A stretch of 64,000 nt of DNA from Lineus longissimus. Taxonomy: Eukaryota; Nemertea; Pilidiophora; Heteronemertea; Lineidae. Shown here piece by piece: positions 36,770-47,980 of the stretch (its first letter is position 1; every line of letters begins with the position of its first letter). Under the pieces are notes generated by a model. That model ran no database searches and was not told the DNA's origin. It was given only the letters and a program-made list of their open reading frames with translations. The stretch lies in NCBI RefSeq assembly GCF_910592395.1, contig NC_088325.1, positions 1-64,000 of the forward strand, written 5' to 3'. A program made the translations under genes and the position numbers.

Positions 36770-37258
36770 ATGCCCACTTCCAAACATTACAAATACAAAC
36801 AGGCAGTAATAGTCCTCTTCTTTAATCCACCAATACGTATTATCAGCAATTACCCATCACTCTCCTTTGATTCGAAACTGCGCCTAGCGAATCCCACGGA
36901 AGTGAAAATGACAGCTAAACGGTCGTATCTCGAGGTAATGTACATTTTAGTTAATGCACTGCAACCAGAAGACACTAATTACACCATAGAAACCACCAAT
37001 TTGGTAATTTTCGACAAATTTTCTGTGATTATGCCCCGATTTTGCTTTGAAGGTGGTTATAATGTAACTCGCAGAGATACGAACAAGATGGAAGCTGTTT
37101 GCTCCTGGGCGTATGATTATATCTCATTTGGCCAATTTACCCATGATGGCTCTCATCTCGGAAGTGAGACCGCGCAAAGAGCCACTTTTCGTCGAATCTA
37201 CGGCCAATTATTTCATTTCCTTAAAGTAATGTTATGTTTTGTCGAGAAATTTCTCTAG
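36770..37258 (+). CDS. Unrecognised 162-residue open frame
   Basis: ATG-initiated single-exon frame of 162 codons. The N-terminal part is moderately hydrophobic (VIVLFFNPP near residues 13-21). Two potential N-glycosylation sequons are present (NYT and NVT), but there is no signal peptide of clear form. I recognise no domain. It lies about 700 bp downstream of a strong TATA box and ends about 100 bp before the 77-bp satellite. It may be a chance open frame or a fragment of a mobile element. Confidence 0.2.
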   Translation: MPTSKHYKYKQAVIVLFFNPPIRIISNYPSLSFDSKLRLANPTEVKMTAKRSYLEVMYILVNALQPEDTNYTIETTNLVIFDKFSVIMPRFCFEGGYNVTRRDTNKMEAVCSWAYDYISFGQFTHDGSHLGSETAQRATFRRIYGQLFHFLKVMLCFVEKFL

Positions 37259-37364
37259 ACCAACCAGAAGAGCGATGAGACGAATTTCTCATTTGCCACG
37301 TTGGCGACAAGATTATTTTCCGCCGCTGATATAGTGCGATTGTGATGATTCGGAACATTGTTCT

Positions 37365-38380
37365 GATTAGTTATATCCCCCTCTATCACCATCGTGTACT
37401 CCGGTTTGGATTGCATCAAGCCGCCCGATCATGACTAGTCAGATTAGTTATATCCCCCTCTATCACCATCGTGTACTCCGGTTTGGATTGCATCAAGCCG
37501 CCCGATCATGACTAGTCAGATTAGTTATATCCCCCTCTATCACCATCGTGTACTCCGGTTTGGATTGCATCAAGCCGCCCGATCATGACTAGTCAGATTA
37601 GTTATATCCCCCTCTATCACCATCGTGTACTCCGGTTTGGATTGCATCAAGCCGCCCGATCATGACTAGTCAGATTAGTTATATCCCCCTCTATCACCAT
37701 CGTGTACTCCGGTTTGGATTGCATCAAGCCGCCCGATCATGACTAGTCAGATTAGTTATATCCCCCTCTATCACCATCGTGTACTCCGGTTTGGATTGCA
37801 TCAAGCCGCCCGATCATGACTAGTCAGATCAGTTATATCCCCCTCTATCACCATCGTGTACTCCGGTTTGGATTGCATCAAGCCGCCCGATCATGACTAG
37901 TCAGATTAGTTATATCCCCCTCTATCACCATCGTGTACTCCGGTTTGGATTGCATCAAGCCGCCCGATCATGACTAGTCAGATTAGTTATATCCCCCTCT
38001 ATCACCATCGTGTACTCCGGTTTGGATTGCATCAAGCCGCCCGATCATGACTAGTCAGATTAGTTATATCCCCCTCTATCACCATCGTGTACTCCGGTTT
38101 GGATTGCATCAAGCCGCCCGATCATGACTAGTCAGATTAGTTATATCCCCCTCTATCACCATCGTGTACTCCGGTTTGGATTGCATCAAGCCGCCCGATC
38201 ATGACTAGTCAGATTAGTTATATCCCCCTCTATCACCATCGTGTACTCCGGTTTGGATTGCATCAAGCCGCCCGATCATGACTAGTCAGATTAGTTATAT
38301 CCCCCTCTATCACCATCGTGTACTCCGGTTTGGATTGCATCAAGCCGCCCGATCATGACTAGTCAGATTAGTTATATAGC
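37365..38380. repeat. 77-bp satellite, 13 nearly identical copies
   Basis: Units of 77 bp begin GATTAGTTATATCCCCCTCT and end CATGACTAGTCA. Thirteen units span exactly 1001 bp (37365 to 38366) and are followed by a partial unit. The only visible variant is GATCAGTT near 37827. Such uniformity means recent expansion or active homogenisation. The array's right edge overlaps the stop codon of the minus-strand gene at 38372. Confidence 0.95.
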
Positions 38381-39010
38381 CATTGGAGACTTGTTAAAAC
38401 ATCTCTCAATATGCATGACATCTTCATCCGCTTTAGACCCACGCTTTGTCTTATAAAAATTGTCGTTCAAATCAATGCAAGAACGTTCCAGAAAAGATAA
38501 CTCCGGCTCTTCGTCATATAATGATATCTAGAAAAGACACACACTCTTTTCGTTTGTGGCATCGATAAAGGCGTTGAAAATCATCAACATTGTCCGTCCG
38601 AGAGAATCTTTTTCCACGGTCTAAAACATGATCGTTTCAAAGCGGTATACGAACGATCTCTCGTAATATTTTTTTGAAATTTACCATCATCTTCTCTTGA
38701 CAATTTATGCAGTTAATTAAGCATCATCTTGGAGTTTTTTTACTCACTTCATTATTTGCTCAATCCAAGGCGACATGATAGAGTGACAGTCGATTTATTT
38801 AGCTTGCGAAAATGATGCAAACACGATAATGTTCCGATACTGCGCGAGAGCTTTTGTTACCTTAGCCGCACCACTGCCCTTAGTCATGGCTATAACTGCG
38901 CGCCAAAACAAAGCCTTGAGTAGAAACGGTGTGCTTCCGTGCTCTCTTATAGTCGCTAATAAAGAGGAAGGCGATGTTGTGACAAATTCATTCCAATTTT
39001 TGTCGCTCAT
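38372..39010 (-). CDS. Small two-exon gene, product unrecognised
   Basis: I do not recognise this protein. Exon 1 (39010-38861) starts with ATG and encodes 50 residues beginning MSDKNWNEFV, with a hydrophobic stretch FLLKALFWRAVIAM. Its donor is GCTAAG|gtaaca in phase 0. Exon 2 (38527-38372) follows acceptor gtcttttctag in phase 0 and encodes 51 residues starting ISLYDEEPEL, ending at TAA. Total is 101 residues. The stop codon lies in the last partial unit of the 77-bp satellite, so the C-terminus may have been cut short by the repeat, or the satellite may sit in the 3' UTR. About 50-110 bp upstream lies a GC-rich TATA-less promoter with ETS (CCGGAAG) and NRF1-like (GCATGCGCA) sites, typical of housekeeping genes. 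Against it: short exons and no known homologue in my memory. Confidence 0.5.
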
Positions 39011-39054
39011 TTACACATCTTGACAGATGCAGCAATTATCTTCAATTGGATGCC

Positions 39055-39103
39055 CATTGCGCATGCCGGAAGCGGCCCGATGGTGGCAGCCTCGGGGCTT
39101 CCG
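39055..39103. promoter_or_regulatory. Putative bidirectional housekeeping-type promoter
   Basis: Two ETS motifs in opposite orientation (CCGGAAG near 39066 and CTTCCGG near 39098) and an NRF1-like TGCGCATGC near 39057 lie within 50 bp. The minus-strand gene starts at 39010. On the plus strand an ATG at 39080 reads eight codons to a good donor CTTCCG|gtaagc (39103/39104), so transcription may start both ways. No matching plus-strand second exon was found. Confidence 0.45.
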
Positions 39104-41142
39104 GTAAGCTCGACTGACATGGTTTGATGTAGCATTACATTGGGATCCATGATTTAGGAGTGTTTAGGGACACAACGTGTCAAATGAAAGGTATTTTATC
39201 AGAGCAGATAAGATCACAGAATAAGGAATAATGCCATTTTGGCCACGGGGACGCGACGGCCTGCTCCTGGTCACAAGCCACCCTCACTAGCTATTGTGGA
39301 GGGAGAATGATGAAATCTTTCCGATGGTATCATGTCGATCGAATTGCTGATGAGACATATTCGACCTTCTCCGCCGCCCCTTGCCTCTTCGGTCGCGCCT
39401 GCTCGACCTGGCTGAACTCTTGAGAAACATGAAGTCACCACGCCGTGTCACTCTTTTCCTATATTGTAGGAAAAAACCCAGTATTTTTTGTCGTTATGAG
39501 CGGGGGGGGGGGGGGCTCGACCCCAACGAACACCAGGGCCACGTGCTTATGAAGCATTAAATCTTGCTAAAGGATGTGACAGGAATCCTACCTCCGTTCA
39601 AAGGAGAGTATCATCTCATTCGGAATGACTCGGAAGTGCAAATATGAGGTAATAGAGTGAGATTGTGGCAATGTTGGTCTCCCCCCACTCTCCCCATCAC
39701 TTTACCAATCCTTTAATCTGAGATATATGGCCTAAACTTTCTTATTTGACGGGCACTTTGTCACTGAGACATGATTGGAAAGCGCACATCTATGGAGTGT
39801 TTCCCGGGTTTTTCCTGCGTGGCTGTGGTACGTCTTGCTTTATTCAGCATAATTGCGGGAAATCGTGTCGGAAAATCACACGAAATTTTCACCATTTTCG
39901 GCGTATTTGTAAGAAAATTGTATTAGCCCCTGCCTAAAATGATTACTCTTTGATTAAGGTAAGAACACGCTATCAAGATCTACGGGTATGAAATTGTGGC
40001 TAATGGAATAATAACCAACAAGCGAAATAAAACGATGCAATCTGCGTCCAATTTGTACACATCAGAGGCAAATGGCGTGCGTAGTACGAGTGCTTGCCGA
40101 GATTAAAGAGGCGCTGGTTTTGTAATTTACAGCCAATTTCGGCTTGTTAGTCGCAGAAAGAGGCGTCACTTAGGGTCCACGACACGACAGCCACGAAAAG
40201 GAGGCAGACGTTGTTGTTCTGTTGGTTTTCAGCTGTTTTGCTAACCGTATCAGTATCAAATGAAGAAATATCGGGAAAACAGCCCCCTTTTTACGATGGC
40301 TTCCATTTCGATTGCGTTGAATCAGCGGAAAGCAAACATGCCCAAGCGTTGATAACCCATTGAGCTACGCAGTCCGAATATATGGTGTAGTGTGGTGACG
40401 TCAGGCCCATTGTGAAGCTCTACGAACACCGGGATCACTCCCACGAGCGATCACCGTTGTGAATAATCGTGAAATCACGTGGCTAGATCACGTGACCTCG
40501 TGGGGGCAGATGCGTTCATTTGGCTGGTGACCATGCTACTGTCACATACCAATATACAATAACACGTGCATAAAAGCCGGTGCCACCGCATAACACTTAG
40601 TAGCAGAAACCTCTCCAACTGTTCAAATTAAAGCTACCAATTCGTACTGGAGGCCAACAGCACGCCGCCAGCTCTCCGTATTGATCTATCGATTCGTTTT
40701 GGCGGCCACTTGACTGCGGCTAGCTCTCCACGCTAATAGATTAATGGGAAACCTTTCAAACACTTTCCTGGAGCTATTAAGTCGTTCCTCACCAGCACTA
40801 TGAGGCAGTAACGAGATAAATAAGGCGTAATGCCTTCTAAAAGAAGTTTACTTTGGGAACTGTTCACTTGGTTTAGCCAATCAACCAATTACTTTAGTCA
40901 GCCCCACTGTCGACGGGGGCAGCACTCTCTAGACTGGCGGGCTCTCATGATCGGAAATTGGTGGTCGATATTTTAGTACCAAGAAATAAAAGAAGATTAA
41001 TATTTTTGTCATTTGGTTTTCAAGTCCATATCAGATATAATTCATAGCGTACTGTTAATGTCCGTAAAAATATTTTGTTATTCATATTGTACCTTTTATG
41101 AGGTCAAATAAATAAATCATTCATTCATTTTCTCCCATCCAA
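39104..41142. other. No gene recognised
   Basis: Unique sequence with a G-tract near 39500. A TATA-like GCATAAAAG near 40570 lies in GC-richer surroundings, but no coding exon follows that I can support. Confidence 0.4.
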
Positions 41143-41660
41143 TGGACTGCCCTGTATCCCAGCCAGTGAGCCGCCCTGTATCCCAGCCAGTGGGCCGCCC
41201 TGTATCCCAACCAGTGGGCCGCCCTGTATCCCAGCCAGTGGGCCGCCCTGTATCCCAGCCAGTGAGCCGCCCTGTATCCCAGCCAGTGGGCCGCCCTGTA
41301 TCCTAACCAGTGGGCCGCCCTGTATCCCAGCCAGTGGGCCGCCCTGTATCCCAGCCAGTGGGCCGCCCTGTATCCCAGCCAGTGGGCCGCCCTGTATCCC
41401 AGCCAGTGAGCCGCCCTGTATCCCAGCCAGTGGGCCGCCCTGTATCCCAGCCAGTGGGCCGCCCTGTATCCCAGCCAGTGGGCCGCCCTGTATCCCAGCC
41501 AGTGGGCCGCCCTGTATCCCAGCCAGTGGGCCGCCCTGTATCCCAGCCAGTGGGCCGCCCTGTATCCCAGCCAGTGGGCCGCCCTGTATCCCAGCCAGTG
41601 GGCCGCCCTGTATCCCAGCCAGTGGGCCGCCCTGTATCCCAGCCAGTGGGCCGCCCTGCT
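41143..41660. repeat. 24-bp minisatellite
   Basis: About 21 units of 24 bp with core GCCCTGTATCCCAGCCAGTG. Because 24 is divisible by three, long open frames appear on both strands (AAHWLGYR and related peptides). They are artefacts. Confidence 0.95.
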
Positions 41661-41771
41661 TCCAACCCGTAGTACAGGAATGCTCTTGCCCACCCGAGCA
41701 CAGCAGCTGTGGATGAGACCAGCTTTCCCACATGATTCTGATGATATTATCAACAATGTTGAGTTCCGATA

Positions 41772-41811
41772 CAGTAAATAGGTGTACGAACACTCGTACA
41801 CCTATTTACTG
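41772..41811. other. Perfect 18-bp hairpin upstream of the EEP gene
   Basis: CAGTAAATAGGTGTACGA is followed after a four-base loop by its exact reverse complement, ending CTATTTACTG. The imperfect arms extend to GATAC/GTATC outside. It ends about 100 bp before the EEP start codon and could be a fold-back remnant or a structured 5' UTR element. Confidence 0.75.
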
Positions 41812-41912
41812 AACCGTATCTCCTTCCTATCTGAAAGATAAGCTTGTGTAGTTATTGATTAAGGCGTCTAAGTTGTCAATAGAAGAAAAGTCGTGGTTAT
41901 CATTGTATCACC

Positions 41913-44900
41913 ATGTCGAGTATAGGACTTGCGCTGATATTGTGCATCACAATCAACCAAAGCCTGTTAGTTATTGGAATCAAAACCAGCCCTTTGGGTA
42001 AGTCCGATATGGAATTGGGTTTAAACAGCTGATATATATGGCCGATAAGGTGTCGCATGAGACGCAAAATTATAGTAAAAATCCTGAATAGTACATAGGA
42101 TTTCGTTCGTGGTGTTTAAACAGGCTCCCAGCTTGCACAAGACACGTGGCACAGCCCTGACACAAGGCAGGCATAACAGCCTTCCTGCGCTGGTCCAGTA
42201 AAGGCAAGCCCGGACCCAAGGCTGGCATAGCGGCCTTCCTGGGCTGGTCTAGTAATGGCAAGCCTGGACCCAAGGCTGGCATAGCGGCCTTCCTGGGCTG
42301 GTCTAGTAAAGGCAAGCCCGGACCCAAGGCTGGCATAGCGGCCTTCCTGGGCTGGTCTAGTAAAGGCAAGCCTGGACCCAAGGCTGGCATAGCGGCCTTC
42401 CTGGGCTGGTCCAGTAAAGGCAAGGCTGGCATAGCGGCCTTCTTGGGCTGGTCCAGTAAAGGCAAGCCCGGACCCAAGGCTGGCATAGCGGCCTTCCTGG
42501 GCTGGTCAAGTAAAGGCAAGCCCGGACCCAAGGCTGGCATAGCGGCCTTCCTGGGCTGGTCAAGTAAAGGCAAGCCTGGACCACAGGCTGGCATAGCGGC
42601 CTTCTTGGGCTGGTCCAGTAAAGGCAAGCCTGGACCCAAGGCTGGCATAGCGGCCTTCTTGGGCTGGTCCAGTAAAGGCAAGCCTGGACCCAAGGCTGGC
42701 ATAGCGGCCTTCTTGGGATGGTCAAGTAAAGGCAAGCCTGGACCCAAGGCTGGCATAGCGGCCTTCCTGGGCTGGTCAAGTAAAGGCAAGCCTGGACCCA
42801 AGGCTGGCATAGCGGCCTTCTTGGGATGGTCAAGTAAAGGCAAGCCTGGACCCAAGGCTGGCATAGCGGCCTTCCTGGGCTGGTCAAGTAAAGGCAAGCC
42901 TGGACCCAAGGCTGGCATAGCGGCCTTCTTGGGCTGGTCAAGTAAAGGCAAGCCCGGACCCAAGGCTGGCATAGCGGCATTCCTGGGCTGGTCCAGTAAA
43001 GGCAAGCCTGGACCCAAGGCTGGCATAGCGGCCTTCTTGGGCTGGTCCAGTAAAGGCAAGCCCGGACCCAAGGCTGGCATAGCGGCCTTCCTGGGCTGGT
43101 CAAGTAAAGGCAAGCCTGGACCCAAGGCTGGCATAGCGGCCTTCTTGGGCTGGTCAAGTAAAGGCAAGCCTGGACCCAAGGCTGGCATAGCGGCCTTCCT
43201 GCAGTTTTTAGTCCTGTCTGTTTACATGTCGGTTTATGAAAGCCGGTGTAATGTTTTTGAGTGTTTCTGTTTTTGAGTGTTTCCCCTCATTGTTTGGGAA
43301 CGCTCAAAAATAGATTGACAAGTTTTTCTGTGTATCCCCCCTATCGAAAAGTCGTGGTCTCTCTAGCTGCCTATTGTTTGGAAACACTGACACATGGGGA
43401 ACAACCACAGATGTTACACCGGCATACATCACACATTATATGTCTGTTACTCATCACAAACACTTGATACAACAGATGGCGCCAAAATCGCGACTTGGAA
43501 CATCAATAGCGTTGGGCGATGGGGACGAGATAAAGGTGATTCGGTGTTGGCCACGTTTGAGTCGGTCCTCAACGCATCCAGCATCCTTGGGGTTCAGGAA
43601 GCGACGGGCATCGAGCGATATCACAACGAACACTGGGGAGATCGCTACCAGCTCTGCGCACTGGAACAGGAGCCGGAGGGGACGAGATCGCGCACGTATC
43701 GCCAGTTTGCTGTTTTCGTTAAAGCGGATGAATACAAGGTTGTTGGGATCTGGGCAGAGGTTTTACCTCTGGACGAGGTATATGGGATAAAGTGTCTGCT
43801 TCTGGTAAGTAAGAGTGGAACGATTTCATTAAATTATGATTCCCAGTATTCATCTTTTATCAATTCAGTTTAACATTTTGTAATGCAAGAGAACTGTTGC
43901 AAAATGTGACCAAGAGTTGATAAAGACTAGTTTTTACTTTTCTTGATGGAGCTAAAAGGATATACATGTATTCATATTAGCCAGAACAACCAATGTGCCA
44001 CACTTCAAAACCAGGTTGAATTGAAGAAACAGTATTGATTTCGAACCAACCGCGTCCTTTCTTAGCTTAATCCTCTTTCTTCAGTAATCAGGTGAATCTT
44101 CGACGACCTCTCAGATATCACGTTCTATGTATTTGTATTATTCATATGTTCCCTCGTGTAATATTGTAAGCGTATTGATTTCTCAGTTGATGGAGCCCGA
44201 AGAAACCTCGGTTGGGTTCGATATTCTTAAAAATTGATAAATTTCATCCTAAAGGCTTTCCTCATAGGAATGGTGACTTGATCTTAGAACTTGACTCCTC
44301 GGTGGCACAAGCATCATTTTCCACGATGTTTTTTTGCAGCCACACGACGAAGCAAACACCCGACAAAACACGAGAGATCACGGTATACTCGTGTACAACG
44401 TTCACCTGAAGGCGGGAAAGTCGAAAGCCGATGCCGCAACACGTGACCTGGAACTCTCCAGGCTGGTGAAGGATGTAAATGATGACCGAGGAGACTTCGG
44501 CGCGCAAATCGTTCTGGGAGATTTCAATTATGACCAAAAGGCAAACAGCAAGGAACGATGGACTGAACTCTTGTAAGTTATCAGTCGTTTCGTCGAAAGG
44601 AACAGCTCGAAAATAAGATAAAACAGCGGCGGCGAGCCGTGTTATTCCCATCATTGGCCACCACCTCCAAATCCCATATGATTAAGCTGGTTAAATGTGG
44701 TCAGGACCAACTTGAACTAATCGAAATAAAAGTGACCCGTGTCTGTGACCCGTGTCTGTAGCCCATGTGTTCAGGCTCTGACAACACACAATACCTGTGA
44801 TCTCCATGCTCATTTATGATTATGAATTGATAACTTTCCTATGTTATTCAGCTCCCACATCGGCATCAATTTTCAAGGAGTCCTAGAAGTCAATAAAAAA

Positions 44901-46911
44901 GGTTATAATAGTATAACTGAGGGCCAAGGGTTCCTTTACACGACGCCAGGCGGCGGCACATATGACGGCATCTTCATACCAGGTCACGTGGCGGAGACCT
45001 ATTACAGCCCCGACTCGAAATCCTCATTGGAGATGTTTGTTCCGAAGAATCATAAAGGTGTCAACGTCATAACAGATAACCAACTGAGCGACCATCTTCC
45101 CATTCTCGGCTCACTTCCGTTGTTGGGCAAGATCGGCAGTTATAACATACGGTATTTCAAACTGTCTTCAGCTGCCGCGGATACTGAACTGGCTGCAGTT
45201 TACGCCAGTGTCATCAATAATATGGATGTAGTAGCCATACAGGAGGTAATGAACGAGAAGAATATAGACAGAAAGGAATATCTCGAAAACATGTTTTCTG
45301 CTCATAAATGGGCTGTAGCCGACCAGTATGCATGTGGATACAGAGCCCCCTACCGGATCGTTGGAGAAGCACATCTGGTCGACATAGGGAACGGATACAG
45401 GCATGGTTTTCTTTGCAAATTGGTGAGTCCTTGTTTACGTCGCTTTTGACAACTCATGCTTCAAATAACTTGAACATGCGTGCTGCTCGGTCAAACACAT
45501 TGTTTATTCTGATGGACTTTTTTAGTCGCGAATGTCACGACTGCTAATCATAAGAACTAGATCGTCCGGTCAGGGATGAAGCAAGGAAGGTTTCCGAAGA
45601 ACAAAGTATGCTAGCTAAGTTTATTGGTCTCTGGAGCCTTACTCTATTGGAGTAATTATCTTGACAGCACTTTGTAAGTTGTTTTTCCCATGGGAACACT
45701 TTTATTCCCGTTCAGGTGTTTTAGATGACCCTGCAACTTTTCTCGAAGCCAGGGATACTGTTGAAATTGGACATTGTCTTCTCTTCATTCAGACGAAACC
45801 CCATGGAGGTCGAGATATGGGCGTGTGCCTGCTCAATCTGCACCTCTTAAACAACATGGCGGGCAAAGCTGACGTCACCCGAGTCATCCAGCATGTCATG
45901 GCACTGATGAAAAAAGACCCATTTTGCCACCAGGCGTACAACATCGTCCTGGGTGATTTCAACAATCAAATCTTACAATCGTCCACCTACGACAAAGATT
46001 GGTAAATGTCATCATGATAATCTCGCTGCCACATGTGGGGAAACGTTTAGGCCACACATCAGAAGGTCACTGACCAAACACTCGACCTCGTTGTTGATTT
46101 GCAGCTGTCCTCAAGTAGAATTGATAAGACTTCCTGTCATTTTGACGAATCGGAAGCCTTCAATGATGTTCCCTGCAAAGAAGCGGGATTCAGGGCTTCT
46201 GATAGGTCAATATTCGGGAAGTCTTCGAGTTAAAAAAGGTAAAGGGAGAGATGGTATCGATGTCGGAACACCGATGGCCGAGAAAACCCAACCAAAACAG
46301 GAGTTTGTTGTCCCCTTTAAAGTGGTCTTATCGATCCCGGCATACAGGTTGTGACTTCGTTCTCATATGAAAGACAGATTTTGGGAGTCATGGGATTTTT
46401 AATGAAACACCACCGAATCTCTCCTCGTCCCAAGTTATTCCTTATCAGAATGACTTATTCTGTGTTTCCACCAAGATAGTGGTCAAGGGTCCATCTCGGT
46501 CTGTTACTAAAGGAACTGGGAGTAGGGGGTACATTTTCACAGCCCAAATAATGGACTGTTGTGGAATATATGGCTGCATGGGGGGATGAATACACTTTCA
46601 CCTTTAAAGCCAAACCTTACCCCCATTCCAGGCCTTCTCTGCAAAGACTCGACTGCCGTCACCAAGTGAACACCAAGTGGACATACACCGCCATTCACTA
46701 CAAGAACAGACTCGACCACATACTTGTGGCGCCACCTTTCGATGAGATAACGTCAGACATCAGTGGATCCTGTGTTGTCATGTCTCAGTTAGCTGGGCGT
46801 CCTTACAGGTATAAACTAGAAAGCTGGAGGGAAGTCTCGGATCATTTCCCGACCTTCGGCACTTTTGATTTGGATGAGAATGTTCAGAGACATCCTGCTG
46901 AAGGAGGGTAA
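41913..46911 (+). CDS. Secreted protein with two tandem DNase I-like (EEP) domains
   Basis: Endonuclease/exonuclease/phosphatase superfamily. Exons: 41913-41997, 43476-43804, 44340-44572, 44852-45422, a proposed micro-exon 45526-45568, 45716-46001, 46632-46911; about 608 residues. Exon 1 encodes a signal peptide (MSSIGLALILCITINQSLLV), so the product is probably secreted or lumenal. Domain 1 has WNIN (N37), QEAT (E70), H160 in NVHLK, LGDFN (D199, N201) and SDH (D296, H297). Domain 2 starts in the same exon as the end of domain 1: YNIR (N314), QEV (E347), NLHLLNN, LGDFNN, RLDHILV, VSDHFP. Both domains therefore keep the metal-binding and catalytic set. Domain 1 has YDGIFI where domain 2 has LDHILV. 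Without the micro-exon the reading phase between 45422 and 45716 does not match. AATAAA lies at 47010. Substrate unknown. Confidence 0.85.
42163..43202. repeat. 54-bp minisatellite in EEP intron 1
   Basis: About 19 units of 54 bp containing GCATAGCGGCCTTCCTGG and GGCAAGCC(C/T)GGACCCAAGG. The period is a multiple of three, giving open frames of 372 codons (minus) and 277 codons (plus). The gene model splices over it, from donor 41998 to acceptor 43475, in matching phase. Confidence 0.9.
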
Positions 46912-47009
46912 ACGAGATGACAAGGATATCTATCTCGAGGGTTGCAATATTGGACTCCATAATTGCATGTATTTCACTGTTCTGTATTAGAATGATAGAT
47001 GCATTCGGC

Positions 47010-47015
47010 AATAAA
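47010..47015 (+). terminator. Poly(A) signal of the EEP gene
   Basis: AATAAA 99 bp after the EEP stop codon. A second AATAAA is at 47276-47281. Confidence 0.6.
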
Positions 47016-47093
47016 AGAATGCGGAAGTTTAACGCCAGCGAGCAATTCGTTTCTTTGAAACCACATGCTTCATGAAAATCGACAGCAAAGCAA

Positions 47094-47109
47094 CCCCCCC
47101 CCCCCCCCC
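47094..47109. repeat. C16 tract
   Basis: C homopolymer between the convergent EEP and NPL genes. Similar G/C tracts recur through the window. Confidence 0.9.
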
Positions 47110-47871
47110 TTCCCCAGAAATTGGGTAGAGGCACTCTGACATATAAGTTGTTCAACGCCAAACCCCACATCATATAGCTGAAATCTCGGACAATTGGTTC
47201 GTCTCAAGTAGAACACTGTACATGTTGGGCTATGGATGTCCGGCCTTGGCAGAAACTGATGAATGGAGCTCAAAGAATAAAGGCTCTACATCCTAATCAA
47301 TGCCTTGTATTAATGCGGGCGGATGCGAGGAAAGCCACTGGACTGTCGTCGCCTTAAGGAGACCACAGGTCAATTCCGCCCAAATTGATGGATGTTGATA
47401 TAGGGGGCCGCGATCTACAGGCTCTTGTTAGTTACAATATTTCCAAGCTAATACCTACATTGAAACCAATCCAGCGCTTGTGAAAACCGCACGGTTCCCT
47501 CCTCCTGACAAAAACCACCAATTGTTTCACTATCGCCATCTATACGGAAACGAACGAACTGACATAGAACGCCCCTCCCAAAGCAGATTCGAAAAAAGAA
47601 AGAAACTTGATGGTTATGTTTTGATAATATCACGGGGCTTATTTAAAACTCTCGTCTGGAACAAAAGATCATTTTGAGAAGTAGCACCAACAACCCAGGA
47701 AGATCGTCGCTCTTCTGTGATTGATGTTGATTTGCTTTTGGAACAACGTCTTATGCACCGAGAAAAAAGGAATCTCATACAAAATTGCAGGTTTTCGAAT
47801 CTCTGTTTCGTATTCGCTGCCAGTCAATCATCATAGAACCGATCTTGTTGCTTTAGCTTCACCGCGCTCAT

Positions 47872-47907
47872 TTTATTGAGTGTTTTAGTTATCGTCATGT
47901 TTTTATT
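47872..47907 (-). terminator. Poly(A) signals of NPL (minus strand)
   Basis: TTTATT, the reverse of AATAAA, occurs at 47872-47877 and 47902-47907, about 75-110 bp beyond the NPL stop codon. Either could serve as its poly(A) signal. Confidence 0.5.
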
Positions 47908-47980
47908 GTATAGCATCAATCACTGAAGCAATCATTAAGATACGAGTGTTTCTCTTCGTTTCACATCATTTCTATTTATC

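Noticed and set aside
37365-38380. CRISPR-like regular array
   Set aside because: Units are continuous with no spacers and the genome is eukaryotic; it is a satellite.
41121-41801. Open frames up to 226 codons on both strands
   Set aside because: Artefacts of the 24-bp repeat; several frames are open at once.
42070-43276. Open frames of 372 (minus) and 277 (plus) codons
   Set aside because: Both come from the 54-bp repeat. Phase-matched splice sites of the EEP gene remove this region as intron 1.
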